Position numbers and translations under genes: made by a program. A DNA stretch of 64,000 nt from Zea mays. Its lineage: Eukaryota; Streptophyta; Magnoliopsida; Poales; Poaceae. The stretch is from the NCBI RefSeq assembly GCF_902167145.1, contig NC_050098.1, positions 112,320,207-112,384,206 of the forward strand, read 5' to 3'. This document shows positions 23,825-35,567 of this stretch, piece by piece. The notes beneath the pieces were generated by a model. That model did not search any database. It was not told where the DNA came from and was given only the letters and a program-made list of their open reading frames with translations. Each line of letters starts with the position of its first letter. The first letter of the stretch is position 1.

Positions 23825-25582
23825 TGAAAGTGCATTCATCCCTTTTGTGAGTTTTGGTGATTTGGATAACAACACATTTAAAGGTCTAACAAGTTTGCTA
23901 AGTGTTGAGCAGGAAATTCAGTATGATGAACATACTTGAATAGTGTATAATGATCAGTGAACAAATGTTCAACACAAGGTTAAATAACCAGTGAGACAAT
24001 GTAAATGGATATAATATGGTCTCTATATTGGTTTGAATATATGGACAAGACCTGAGAAATCACTATGCATAAATATGATCAGAATAGAGGTTGAAGTGAT
24101 TAAGAGGATTGGTCAAGCCAAAGTGAATGAAATATGAGGAATCATGAATTGGCTTGACCATATTACTATTAGTCCATATATGAATCTATGAGAATCAAAC
24201 TAGAGCTTGATTGATCTTAGCACTTATATCTAGATGACATTCAAGCAAGGTTCACAATATCGAAGATATAATTCTCTCAATGGATGCTCAATATGATGTG
24301 ACTCAAGAATGGCTTGATAGGGTGAAGATAGCAAGGAAAGGGCTTCGAGGAACTAAGCGAAGGTGAAGGCCAAGCGACGGCTTGTGGACCGAGGTACCAT
24401 GGCTAAGGTGAAGAAGAGAGTACTTGCACTAAGTCGATGAACTAATCAGCTATGAAGAGTTATAATATGTTGATGCATCAGTAAGGTGACTTGAAGCCAT
24501 GATTTGAACACATATATGGTGATATGGTACAAGTCACAGGGTTTGATTTGTGTTTGCTTCAAAAAGTGAGACAAAGATGTTTGTGATCCTTATATGGTGA
24601 TATGGTACAAGCCATGATTTCAACCGGTTTTCAGTCTGGTGGAAACCGATTCAACCGGTTTTTGCACTGTTCACTTTTTTCTGTCAGTCTGCCGTGTCAG
24701 CCAAAAAGCTGAGCGCAGCTTTTTGAAAACCGGTTCAACCGGTTTTTGTGCAGAAAAGTCAAAAACGGCTAGTTTTGGAGCCCCACCTATATATACTCAC
24801 TCCTACCTCTCTCCCCACACATGAGCACGACTGGACCTCCATTTCTAACCTGAGAAACACCTCCTACTCCCTCTCACACATCTCTTGCCTCTCCCATTTC
24901 AAATCTTTGGAGAGAAATCTTTGAGTGAGATTGAAGAGCTGTGATTTTTGTGCTTCATCTCCAAATCCTTCTTGTTCTTCTTGATTCGAGCTTTGGTACT
25001 ACATCGAGTTCTTTGTGGATTCATTACTCTTGGAGCTTCTAGCTCCTAGATGACTAGGTGTCTCTTGTGAGTCTCCAAATCTTGTGGAAGACCACAAGAA
25101 AGTTTGTATTACCCGCTCATTTGAGCAAAGATTATTGTGTGGGCTTGACCTTTGTGGTCGGCAAAGGGAGGATTAGGGTTGAAAGAGACCCGGCTCTTTG
25201 TGGACGCCTCAACGAGGAAGTAGGGCACCTTGGTGGTGTGACCGAACCTCGAGATAAATCTTGTGTCTCTTGTGTTCTTGCTCATTGTGTTTGTTTGTGT
25301 TCTTCGTTCTCTCACCATTCAGTGGAAGATTTGTTTATATCTTTTTGGTGTGTGGATTTTGAGAAGTGCCCTTCTCAGATCTACTACTTTGAACCCTGTG
25401 GATCAACTAGAACATCTCATTTCCAAAGTTAACTGGGTGGATTTCGAAATCAATTCAGTTTTATATCTCATTCTTTAGTTGAGCTCGTGCAAACCGGTTG
25501 AACCGGTTTTACCTAGTTTGTTTCTAGTTTTTGTTGAAAAAAGTTTCCACTTGCCTATTCACCCCCCTCTAGGCAACTTTCA
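23825..25582 (+). repeat. 3' LTR of copia-2, with internal deletion
   Basis: This 1758-bp copy matches the 5' LTR closely, but it lacks the segment equivalent to about 15199-15551. In its place are about 28 bases (24593-24620) that resemble nearby upstream text. It also has one fewer AACCGGTT unit near 25500. It ends AGGCAACTTTCA and is followed by the AACAC duplication. Confidence 0.9.
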
Positions 25583-25587
25583 AACAC

Positions 25588-25780
25588 CTACATCAACAAG
25601 GTGGACAAAAAGCCTGCTACACCATATTTGATCAAGAAGAAAAAGAATGGAAAGGTGATAGCAATCAAGGCCAACAAGCAACCCAACAAAGGAAAGGGGA
25701 CCAAACACATCTGGGTGCCAAAGGAGATTATCTCAACCATGAAAAGCACCAAGAAGGTTTGGATCCCAAGAGGGAAGTAA
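25588..25780 (+). pseudogene. gag: copia-1 gag C-terminus, resumed after copia-2
   Basis: Directly after the AACAC duplication the frame reads on in Opie/Ji-type Gag sequence (YINKVDKKPATPYLIKKK, then KHIWVPKEIISTMKS and VWIPRGK) to a stop at 25778-25780. The codons on each side of copia-2 join without a break. From 25781 to 25880 is short copia-1 sequence before the next LTR starts. Confidence 0.85.
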
Positions 25781-25880
25781 GAAGTTCGAAAGACCTCGAG
25801 GAATTTGGAGGCTTGGCAAAATTGGGATGTATATCGCCGGATGCATATCATTGGATCAAATCTATTGCCAAGTGAGTTAG

Positions 25881-27009
25881 TGAAAGTCGCCTAGAGGGGG
25901 GGAATAGGCGAAACCTGAAAATTACAAACTTTGAACACGCACTTCACCTAGGGTTAGGGTTAGAAATAAATAATGTTAAATTATGGAGTGCGAAAGATAG
26001 TTCTTCTTGCTATGAGTTGCTCAATCAATGCGGATAACTTTGGCAGCCAACTCAAACTAATACGAGCAAGAGAACTTTAGAGAAAGAGAGGAGAGTGAAG
26101 AAACAAATCAAAAGGTGAAGATCAACACAAGTGAACACGACGATTTGTTTCCGAAGGTTCGGTTCCAAAGAACCTACTCCCCGTTGAGGAGGCCACAAAG
26201 GCCGAGTCTATACCAACCCTTTCCCTCTCTCAATCGGTCACTTAGACCGGTCGAGTGCTTCTTCTTAATTACATGGGTCACTAAGACCCCGCAAGGATCA
26301 CAACACAATTAGGTGTCTCTCGCTGCTTTACAAAACACTTTGAAAGTTTAGAATGAGAAAAAGAAAGCAACCAAGCAACAAGAGCAACAAAATAAACATA
26401 AATCACCCTCTCTCAAGTCACTAAGCACTTTTGATCACTTGACTTGATTTTGGAGCTTGGAAAGGATTTGATGCTTTGATTGTATCTTTGGAGTCTATTC
26501 TTTTGCTCTAGTATTGAATGAGGAAGTTGTAATGCTTGGATGGCTTTAATGGTGGTGGTTGGGGGTATTTATAGCCCCAACCACTATTCGAGTCGTTGCT
26601 ATCAATGGGCACACCGGACAGTCCGGTGGTGCAACAGACACTCCACTGTTCACTGTCCGGTGAGTGCCACGTTAGCCGACCGTTAGGGTTTGGAGCTGTT
26701 GATCGTTGAAGTATTCTGTCTTCTTTCAGCACTGGACAGTCCGGTGTATTCTGACATTGCAGACTGACTTTTGACTTCTGCGATGCAGACTGCCCTGAAG
26801 TCAGCGTAGTCGACCGTTGGGCGAAGTTGACTGTTGCTAGAATCGTACCTTTGCTTCTCCAATATTGTAGAGTTTGTAATTTATTCTTACAACTCTCAAT
26901 TTGCTTCTCTTTGACTCTAAGCTCACAATCCAATGTTAGTTCAAGGTGATGTGTTGGGCACTTATCACCAAAACACTTAGAAATGGCCAAAGGGCACATT
27001 TCCCTTTCA
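25881..27009 (-). repeat. 3' LTR of copia-3 (Opie-like, minus strand)
   Basis: This 1129-bp LTR has TGAAAG...CTTTCA ends. Orientation follows from the polypurine tract just inside its right edge and from pol running on the minus strand. On the minus strand it begins TGAAAGGGAAATGTGCCC, as Opie/Ji LTRs do. It inserted into copia-1 after GTTAG (25876-25880). The matching duplication should lie beyond the window. Confidence 0.85.
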
Positions 27010-27025
27010 ATCTTCCCCTTTTTGG
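27010..27025 (-). promoter_or_regulatory. Polypurine tract of copia-3
   Basis: On the minus strand this reads CCAAAAAGGGGAAGAT immediately before TGAAAGG, the standard position and composition for plus-strand priming. It fixes copia-3 as a minus-strand element. Confidence 0.85.
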
Positions 27026-27831
27026 TGATTTATGCCAACACATCAAAAGCAACTTAAAAAGTACTAACATAATCAAATGTGAGCCAAAATGTGCAAACTG
27101 ATGTCAAACTCAAAACCAATTAAATTGTCACAGTATTTGGCATATTTGGATCATTTTGCCATCACTTGGTTTGTTTTCGCAAAACAAACTCATTTTCTCA
27201 CTTTTATATCAAAAACACTTGTTTTGGCAAACTAAAATACTTTTCAAGACAAGTTTTGAACAAGAGTCATGAAACTCCCCCCTTTTCCCATAATCAAATT
27301 TCTCCTCCACAAGAGAGTAGTTTTTGCCAAGGGAGGGTTTTGATAAAAAAACAAGTATACTAACACTAAAATTTTCGAAAAATTCACACATGATAGTTGA
27401 TCCAGTTGCTTTGGCCTTAATTTCTCCCCTTTTGGCATTAAGCACCGAAACGGAAGAACTAGTAGCTTAATAACCCCATTGCCTTGCCAAAAATTGCAAA
27501 TAAAACCAAGGGCAATGAGAAAACACAATAGTGATTTGGAACAAAGCACATTGATACCGTAATGCAGTGGAAGCCTTTTCTTTGTCCAAGTGCACCTTTT
27601 CCCTTTCAATCCGTCTTTGAGACAATATCAAAATCACTCAAGCAACCACATTAGTCTCAAAGGGTCAAGTTGTAGCATATCCTCCCCCTAAACATATGCA
27701 ACATTTGCACACAGACTTGTGAGGTCCGGGGATGACATTTTACAACTTTAGCACCAAAATAAGCAAGTAAAAACAGAAATGCTTAAAAGAATATGATCAA
27801 AGGCATAAAGACACATGTATGTTATGAATGA
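27026..27831 (-). other. 3' UTR of copia-3
   Basis: This non-coding sequence lies between the end of pol and the polypurine tract. It holds a perfect 9-bp hairpin, CTTTGAGAC (27615-27623) with GTCTCAAAG (27653-27661). A TTTAGGGGGAGGA-type purine run (minus strand) lies near 27682-27696. Both are like modules repeated in copia-2. Short ORFs here have no resemblance to proteins. Confidence 0.6.
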
Positions 27832-27918
27832 ATCCAAGTTCAGTGAATCTAAGGCATTTAGCTCACTACGCAACCTGCAAAACCTTTTCTCATCTATATA
27901 CTTGGTGAAGATATCGAC
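27832..27918 (-). pseudogene. pol: End of copia-3 pol (RNase H C-terminus)
   Basis: On the minus strand the frame continues from 51949 across the Tat-A insertion with an IFTK-YIDEKRFCRLRSEL block, which closes copia RNase H domains. It runs on into a short tail near 27832. Tat-A inserted exactly here, duplicating TCGAC. Confidence 0.8.
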
Positions 27919-28398
27919 TGTTGGAACTTGCTCTCTCGAGCAAGATGATCCAACGGGGGAGTGAAAGTAATGCAAACAAGGTTTTAGCTCAGGAAGGCAA
28001 TTGCTCTGTTAATCTAGCCTTTCAAGGGCACTGTGCGGGGGTATTTATAGGTGCCTGAGTGCCCAACGTCTTGGGTTAAGAACGCATGTGCCCTCAGGTG
28101 CCCAGGTTATCCCCGGAATATTCCTATAAAGCAGGGTTACAGACTGTAATTACAGAGAAACCTTTACAAATTAGGCCCGTAATGCGCAGCGGCCACGCGG
28201 GGCCTGTTACAATGGGCCGGATTGCACGTGGGCCTTCGTGTTGGACGAGGCCGCGGGATGGGGCGACCTCGTCGTAGGCCTTCGTCCTGCGGCGTGTTGG
28301 ACGAAGGGTGGAGACTGCCAGTCGTCTTGTCTCCGTTGATGCAGCGAGATTGGCGAAGGCATCGAGCGAAGGGTAGCGTCTTCGCCTTCGTCCCAACA
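27919..28398 (-). repeat. 3' LTR of Tat-A
   Basis: The LTR is 480 bp, TGTTGGAACTTGC...GTCCCAACA. It is the left copy in window coordinates and the 3' LTR in element orientation. The minus strand carries CTATAAATACC near 28042-28052. The flanking inner sequence (28399-28412) reads CCCTCGGAGGGCAAA on the minus strand and is the likely polypurine tract. Confidence 0.92.
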
Positions 28399-28565
28399 TT
28401 TGCCCTCCGAGGGACCAGTTCGACTAAGTCATCTGGTGCCGAAGGCGTCGCTAGATGGTGGAGACGCGGCCCTCGCTCGAAGTGGTTCCGCGGGGGTTTT
28501 TGACATGACCGTTGATTGACGCCGCACTGTTGGATTGCGGGTTTTCCGAAGCGTCGCGTCCTATG

Positions 28566-28574
28566 TATAAAAGG
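28566..28574 (+). promoter_or_regulatory. TATA box for the Tat-A antisense ORF
   Basis: TATAAAAGG lies 142 bp upstream of the antisense-ORF ATG at 28708, between the 3' LTR and the ORF, on the plus strand. The spacing fits a promoter with a leader of about 110 nt. A similar box precedes the Tat-B antisense ORF. Confidence 0.6.
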
Positions 28575-28707
28575 GGGTGGGGGCGGCGCAAGTTGAAATT
28601 TACCTTTCCACGCATCGCGAAAACCCTACCTGCCCTCCTTGCTCCTGTTCATCGGAGATCTGGCCCGCGCGAAGCAGACCGCACGCCGCCGCCGACGGTA
28701 CGTAGCC

Positions 28708-29959
28708 ATGTCGTCTTCCTCCTCGTCTGTTGCGACCACGCCGACGGCCGAGGCATCGTCCGAAGATACCTCGGGCACTGTGGCGGCGGCAGAGTTACGA
28801 CCGGGTGATACAGTGGAATTCGATGTTTCGCGGATGTCGTTGGTCCGCGTGCAAGATATGCAACAGTTGGGATATTTCGGCGGCGGGGTTGGGCGTGTCC
28901 CGGGGGCAGAGGAGGTTCCCGAGCCTGAGGGCGAATTGGTTGTTTTTGAGGCATTTTTCATTGCTGACCTTCGTCTGCCTGCACATCGTTTTGTGTCGGA
29001 GGTTCTGCAGAAGTTCGAAGTCCAGGTTGACCAGCTGACACCTAACGCCGTGGTGGCGTTGGCGAAGTACGTCTGGGCAACGACTTCGTATGGCGGTCAG
29101 CCTTCAGTGGAAGTCTTCGCCAAGCTATACTGTCTGCACTGGCAGAAGAGAAAAATTGGACATAAGATTGCACAATTCGGATCGTGCACTTTCACGCCGA
29201 AGTCCGGGAATACTTCGATGGAAGTCGTGGAGCTGGTCCCCTGTGCCCGTAATAAGTGGGGCAACTGGTGGGATTACTGGTTTTATGTTTCAGAGGCCGA
29301 AGTCGAAGACCACCTAGGGCTCCCCGCAGCCATTATGTGCTCTCATTATTATGTGGCGTACCCGCCATTTGAAGTAGCGGAGGATGATGAGAATGGAAGG
29401 GCCCTTCGGATCGCTGCCCGTACGAGTAGTGAGCACGATCTAGTTGAGGAATTCATAGGGTATGGGGTGTGGCCCTTGGCGCATGGATGGGCATTGGGCA
29501 AAGTATGCCCTCGCGAGATGCCCTCCCTGGGTGGGCGGAAAGTGCGAAGTCCACTTTTTGCTTTGGATGTGCGAGGGCGGGATCCTGCCGCGGTCGTGCG
29601 CGAAGCGGAGGATGGGGCGATGCGAATTGTGGGGCGCTACGTGCCGAAGACGGAGGCCCTGCGGAGCTGGGACATACGCGGATCCAACGACCGCTTGAAT
29701 AGGGTCTTCGAGTTGAATCGCTTACGGTATGACGGTTATCCCGGGGAAGACGTTGTCGACCGCCGCGGGAAAAGACCAGCGGCTGTGACTGAATAAGACC
29801 CTGCGCAGGAGGCCGCCCCAGCCACTAAGAAAAGGAAGCTAGGTACTGCGGTGGGGGAACTGGGGGTCTCCGATAGTTTTGCTATGGAGTTGATGGGGAC
29901 ATGCGCGGCCCCCGGGGGAAGGATGTCTTCGCCAGAGCTCCGGGAGTCTTCGGCGCGGA
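28708..29959 (+). pseudogene. Tat-A antisense ORF, 5' part (PF04195-like)
   Basis: The frame opens at 28639, but the ATG at 28708 (MSSSSSSVATTPTAEASS) follows the TATA box better. The protein has the domain called putative gypsy type transposon (PF04195): LVVFEAFFIADLRLPAHRF, then VQVDQLTPNAVVALAKYVWA, then a Trp-rich NKWGNWWDYWFYV block. Its function is unknown. A TAA at 29794-29796 ends the open frame, but the same frame continues with DPAQEAAPATKKRKLG, a possible nuclear signal, up to the LARD-like insertion at 29964. The stop therefore looks like a late mutation, or the frame is bridged by splicing. Confidence 0.75.
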
Positions 29960-29964
29960 TGCTG

Positions 29965-32900
29965 TGTCACACCCGGGTTTCGGGGCACCAAGACCCGGGC
30001 GCGAACATAATCACCAGGTGTGCTGGGACCAATTCTCACACATATGATGAATCATGGAACATGATCGAATGTCACATCTTTACTACTTAACAGGAATTCT
30101 ATACAAAATAAATAATTACATTATAAGGAGACAACGGTCCAGCAACCCAAAGTTGACTGGGAGACGACGGCCTAGACCTCTCACGAACTCGCCACAGCAT
30201 CCTCCATGCGCCTCATCCTGCGGTACCTGTTCTTAACCTGTGGGGGGGTGTGAGACAGCAAGAGTGAGCTCACATACATTCATCGCTCAACAAGTTGTGG
30301 GGAATAATGTGCATGAACTCGCCAAAGGTGGGAGCTCACGTGAAGTGTAAGGCTTACCAAAGAGGATGGTTAGAGCTGAGCATTGCTTTTAAAGTTGGTA
30401 AAAATTTTATTAGCAATTACTAAGTATAAGTAAATACCAACCCAATTAAGAAAAGTAATAACATCACCTGCGATGCAATGCATATGACAAATTGAATTTA
30501 GTTCCATAAATTAATCATGTGAGGGTCCGAGCTGCTCATGACCGTGAGCATGACTAGTATACCAGTTTTACACTCTGCAGAGGTTGCACATCTTTACCCA
30601 CAAGTCATGTTACCCATCTGCCAAGGGATCACGACTTCTCATACACCTCTACCGAGGAGGCGAGGCAGGGTAACACTACGAGGCCTTTACAAAGTTCCAC
30701 TAGCTTCAGAAAACCCGCTACAGTTTATAGTAAGCTCCAATGCAGGGTTCTTGCCTGACCGCCATCGCAGCAAAATCAACCAAGGACCTCCCTACACTGA
30801 CCACTCCCTTACTGCCCTTGCCCCTTTCGGGTAAGGTAGTCCTCCACTAGCTTTCCTAATTAATCAGCCAAGGGCGTCCATAAACCCTTGTGGTAGCACT
30901 GTTTTCCCGGGTGGTCGCTCCATATTCCAATTAACATAATGATCTTATCATGAACAGTGATAATAAACAGATAATAAAAGTATAATCGTGAACAATGTAT
31001 CTTCATACCCAAAACCACATAAAGCACTAGCAAGTACTACCCAAAAAGTTCAGTGGTAAACAAGTTATAAAGATAGACAAACTAGGGTAACCTATTGGGT
31101 CCCATCAAAATTAACCTATGCAGATCATTATGATTAATCAGAACATGGCTGGGTAAAAAGAAGTGATCAAGGGCACAACTTGCCTTCAATGAGCTCCTGC
31201 TCAGCTACTTCTACTTGTTGAACCTCAGAATCCACAGTGGCTTGCTCGTCTACTCGCATCAACACAATACATACATAGTATAGCAAAAATTAACATTGCA
31301 CCAAATATGTGAATAAAATACACAATAAAAATCTACACAGTAAAATAAAATCATAGGAACAGAAATCATAATTTTTGGTATTATAGATTTTAAGATATGA
31401 ATTTCCTAAGGTTTAATGTGCTTGAAATAGGATTAAATGAGAAATTAATTTTCTAATTGTTTTCATACCGAAACAGAGACACTAAATGATAGACAATAAT
31501 ATTACAAAAATTTAGAAATTGATATGGATTAATTTGGACTAAATATGAAATTTCTATGAATTTTACAAGTTCTAGCACTTATTTATATATTAAAAATCCA
31601 TTTATAACTTAAATTCTCTGGTTTTATACTATTCTGGATTGGGCCTCAATTTCTGGAAAGTCCAGGGGTCTCGGGGTAGAATTCCTAAGACATAGGGAAC
31701 AACCGAGGTGGATGGCGGGTTATTTTCCAGAAAGGTTATGGACTCATACGCAAAATGGCATGGCGAAGGGGTATAGATCGATCTTGGCCGCACAATTGGC
31801 AATCCAAGGTCTGGATTAGATCTGCAACCATCAGAAACGTGGTGCAATATAGGCCCTTGGATATGGATCGAACAGCTATGGCTCCTAAGTCGCGTGGATC
31901 GCACGGTGACCGCTCGATTAAGGATCTACGGCTTGGACTAAATCGCCCCCAAGCCGAACATCCATATGTGATCAATGCCACACGCTGGTCATCCAACGGT
32001 CGACGCTAACCAAAGCTTTCCCAGCTGGCCCCGACGGCACCGCCCACAAACTACGGCGGAGCTTCACCGGCGAACCATGCGCCCCATGCTCTAGTGCTCG
32101 GTTTCTCAATCTTTTAGGTGCTAAATGATGTGCGAGGTGAAACCAATCGACGAGGCAGGGTCTGACCGGGGGTGGCGGCACAGAGAACCCCCAACGCGAC
32201 CGACTACGGATCCGCGGCGGCGCTAAGGTTCCCACGAGCGATTCACGTAGCTAGGGCGAGCATCTACCTATGATTCTCGGTGTTGTGTAACAAGGGGTAA
32301 CGAGCGGGAGGTAGGACAGTTTCTTACCGGCAATGGCGCGACACAGAGCTCCAATTGCGGAACAATGGCGTCAGTGGCGGAATCGCACGGCGGCGGATGA
32401 GATCCACGCGGAATTCCGCCCAGTCCTCACTGCAACGAACGCTCCCGCACCGCGCATAACCTCCACCCACGCAAATTGAACCGCGACCGAGAGTTCCGTG
32501 GCCCGAATCGAAGTCTCCTCGCCGGTCGATGGTGGCGGCAGAATCGTCCCTCCCCACGAGCGCTCGGAGCGATGGCGGATGAGGCTAAGCGGTGAGGAGA
32601 AAGAGAGGGAGACGGCTCGGCCCAACCCCTTTTATGTGCGTGAGTCGGTTTGGAGGGGAGTGCCGCCAGCTGTGCGCGCTTCTCGCGCGGTGGTTCAACG
32701 AAGTCCGCCATGCGCGCGGATGTGGTTGAATAGCGGCGGCCTTTGCGCGGAGCTGGGCGATGACAGCGTGGGCCCCATGTGTCAGAGACAGGGAAGGGGA
32801 GACACGAGCGCGGCGGGGGAGACTGTACGTGGGCCCGAAGTGCAGCGAAGCGCGGACACGAGTGGGCGACGTGGCGCGACTGAGCGACAGACGGGTGGGG

Positions 32901-33434
32901 TCCGTATGCCAGGGCAGCAGGATGCGCGGTGGAGAGAAACCCAGGCCGCGCGAGTGATTTCCTCAAGCGGGCCGAATTGGGGTAAGCTGGCCTAGTAAGA
33001 TTCTCTTTCCCTTTTTCTTTTTCCTGTTTGGTTTTCTTTTATAATTATTTTGAATCAAGTTTGAATTTGAATGTGAGTTTCACCTTTGAGTACATTTTAC
33101 AAATTCACACTCTAGTGTAGGAATAATATATTTTTGTACTTATTTTTATCCACATAATATTTATTTTCTTTTCTAAATTCTAGAATCTATTTTGGATTCT
33201 AGATTTCCTTTTTGAATTAATATATTCCTTGTCTCTTTATTTTTATATTGTCACAAAATGCATACACAAAAATAACATCCAGCATGATGCATAATTTATT
33301 TGAGTGTTATTTTGTTAATTATTTATCTGCGCAAGTGGGGTGTCCACATGAAATGATGGATTGTCATAACACACATAAATAAGGGAATATAATTTCTCCT
33401 TTTAGATTTTTTTTCTTACAAAGTGGGTATTACA
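29965..33434 (-). repeat. 3' LTR of the LARD-like element
   Basis: This 3470-bp LTR has a GC-rich block at about 31640-33000 and AT-rich flanks. ORFs such as 30538-30834, 32427-32966 and 32498-32995 recur at the same offset in the other LTR, resemble no protein, and are LTR artefacts. The adjoining 33435-33450 reads TTAAGGGGGTAGGATT on the minus strand, a good polypurine tract. Confidence 0.92.
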
Positions 33435-34646
33435 AATCCTACCCCCTTAAAAATAATCTCGTCCTCGAGATTAGTAAGAAAGAGGTGTAGAAAGTTTTGT
33501 TTGTAATTGTCTTTTAGTTCAATATTGAAAAGTTTTTTTATACTAATAAATAGGTATTTAGGAAAGCATGGGTTTCTAGCCACCTATTATGTAGGATATA
33601 AGAGATGGATAGGTTAGGGCAAGAATAGCTAGGGGTAAGACAATTTATGGTGAGAAAGGACTCCTTGTTGGGTGGTAATGCATTTGAAGATCGAGTTTGA
33701 CTTCTCTCCTTCCTTGACGAGGTTGATCTTGTTCTTTTCTGGTCTTGGTCTCATTGAGTCGGGGTCAGTGTTTATCATCGGAGTTACCGGAGTATGGTTA
33801 AGATAGATATGGGTGAGATTGATGTAGGTCAAAAGTTTTGTTTGAGGTTAGGTGGAGATAGATAGATTATGCAATCCATTAAGACTCTATTGGCTAGGTT
33901 ACATCTTATGCCCATGGTTGAGTTGGTCTAATGTGCGAAGTTAAGTTAATACCTGGCTAGTAGGGTTTAATTTCTTCTACCAGTATCACTAATCTGTTTA
34001 AGTAGACCACATTAGATTAGATCATATTAGATTAGATGGGATCTAGATTAGATTGGTATGACTAGTTTGACTAGATAAGATCTAATTAATTTACATTAGA
34101 TCATGGTTGTTAAACTAGGGTGGTTAAGTATGCTTATTAGGATAAGATGGATCCATAAAGATAAGATAGAATCTTTTGAGATCAGTTAGATCTATTAGCA
34201 TGACATAAAATCTTTTCAAGATAAGATGAATCCATTAAGGTAAGAGAGTCTTTTAAGATAAGATGGAGTTATTAGGCTAGATATATTTTAATTAGGATAA
34301 TCTAGGTTGTTTAGTTATCTTATGAATTTTATTTATTTATATTTATGCCTATACGTATATGTAGATGTAATTGTGGACATTACTCCACAACTCATCACAC
34401 TCAATCAAAGATCCAAATCAGACAAGTATCATAAGAACAAACATTCAAGCATACAAATATGTACAAAATAGTTTTGTTTTTGTCCCTAAGATTTGGTCTC
34501 CTAATCCTAAAGGTCACTTTAGGCCCAGGATTTCAAAGTGTGAAATCCACATTTGTCTTTAGAAAGAAAAGGTAAGAATAATCAGAGTAAGGCAGAAATA
34601 GATGAGAAAAGATTAAGAAGAGTTTAGAAAGATTCAGAGCAGCAAA
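33435..34646 (-). other. Interior of the LARD-like element, left of the CACTA
   Basis: This is non-coding. It starts with the polypurine tract. Around 34005-34290 it has many short AGATTAGAT and AAGATAAGATGGATCC-like repeats. No gag, protease or polymerase motif is visible in any frame. Confidence 0.7.
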
Positions 34647-34664
34647 CACTACACGACAGTTCAC

Positions 34665-34915
34665 TTACAGCGACCTACGGTTGGTTGCTAAAACGGCCTT
34701 CAGCGACCTACGGTTGGTCACTAAAAACCTTTAGCGACCCATAAGGATGGTCGCTGTAAGTGCCGTCGCTAAAGGCTTTAGCGACCGACATCTTTTTAGC
34801 GACCGACCGTCCGTTGCTAATATTGTATATTTAGCGACCAACCGTGGATTGCTGTACTATCGATTTAGCAACCAACCGTAGGTCGTCATACTATACATTT
34901 AGCAACCAACAAAAA
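34665..34915. repeat. Left CACTA subterminal repeats
   Basis: About eight copies of TTTAGCGACC-ACCG-type and GGTCGCT-type motifs occur in direct and inverted order. The mirror zone is at 38760-38945. These are the probable transposase binding sites and would fold into strong hairpins. Confidence 0.8.
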
Positions 34916-35366
34916 GTCGCCCTTTTACAGTGTTATTAATAAAAATATACATTTAATTAAGCACCACAAATCACAGATTTTTATACACAAATCATAAAGA
35001 CATACACAGTTAATCAGTATACCACAGTCATAGATCCATCACATAAACACAAAAGCACCACAATTATATATTCACAAAAGCATCACAATTATAATATCAT
35101 TCACAACTAGATCATTTACAGATAGCTAGCTAGATCATTCACAAAAGCTCCAGAGATGATTGGTCACAAAAGCACCACAGCGATATCACTCTAGCTTGAA
35201 GCAGTTTAAAAGCCCACAACTACATCACTAATGTTTCATATCACTCCAACTATTGTTCAAAAGCCCACAACTACCAGCTCATCTTTTAAATCAACGTTGA
35301 AATAGCAGATAGGAGCTGAGCAAGCTATGCTGAATATGCATTTCAACAGTGGAAGCATGAACATGG

Positions 35367-35567
35367 CTACATCAGTTCTTCTCGTCTTCTGTTTTGCTTG
35401 ACGTAGTGGCAGCCTGGGTGCTTGACGTGGTGTGCTTTCAACTGTGGTGTGCTTGACATAGTGGCGGCATGGGTGCTAAGTGATCTACTAGCAGGACAAA
35501 GACCAACACCATTGAGAGAATGAGCAGGCTGTGCCCTTGATAAAGAATGAATGTACTCAATTGCAGC
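35367..35567 (-). pseudogene. Possible terminal exon of the chimeric gene in the CACTA
   Basis: On the minus strand a pyrimidine-rich acceptor (TTTCTTTCAG) is followed by 66 codons beginning AAIEYIHSLSRAQPAHS and ending RREELM before TAG. The phase matches the end of the DEG9-like exon at 36887, so splicing a 1319-nt intron would join them without a frameshift. I do not recognise the encoded sequence. It may be a fragment of another gene or chance open sequence. Confidence 0.4.

Larger units (their letters stand above)
14429..25582 (+). mobile_element. copia-2: non-autonomous SIRE-like element without pol
   Basis: This is a complete 11.15-kb LTR element on the plus strand, flanked by the exact duplication AACAC (14424-14428 and 25583-25587). 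It has LTRs of 2104 and 1758 bp with TGAAAG...CTTTCA ends, a perfect primer binding site, a gag-like frame with two zinc knuckles, about 5.6 kb of AT-rich non-coding interior, and a polypurine tract. No integrase, reverse transcriptase or RNase H is visible, so it would need proteins from a relative. It interrupted copia-1 gag between a zinc-knuckle region and the Gag C-terminus. Confidence 0.9.

Noticed and set aside
30538..32995. Several ORFs of 70-179 codons in GC-rich sequence
   Set aside because: The same ORFs recur at the same offset in the partner LTR (39647-42103). They occur on both strands and resemble no protein.
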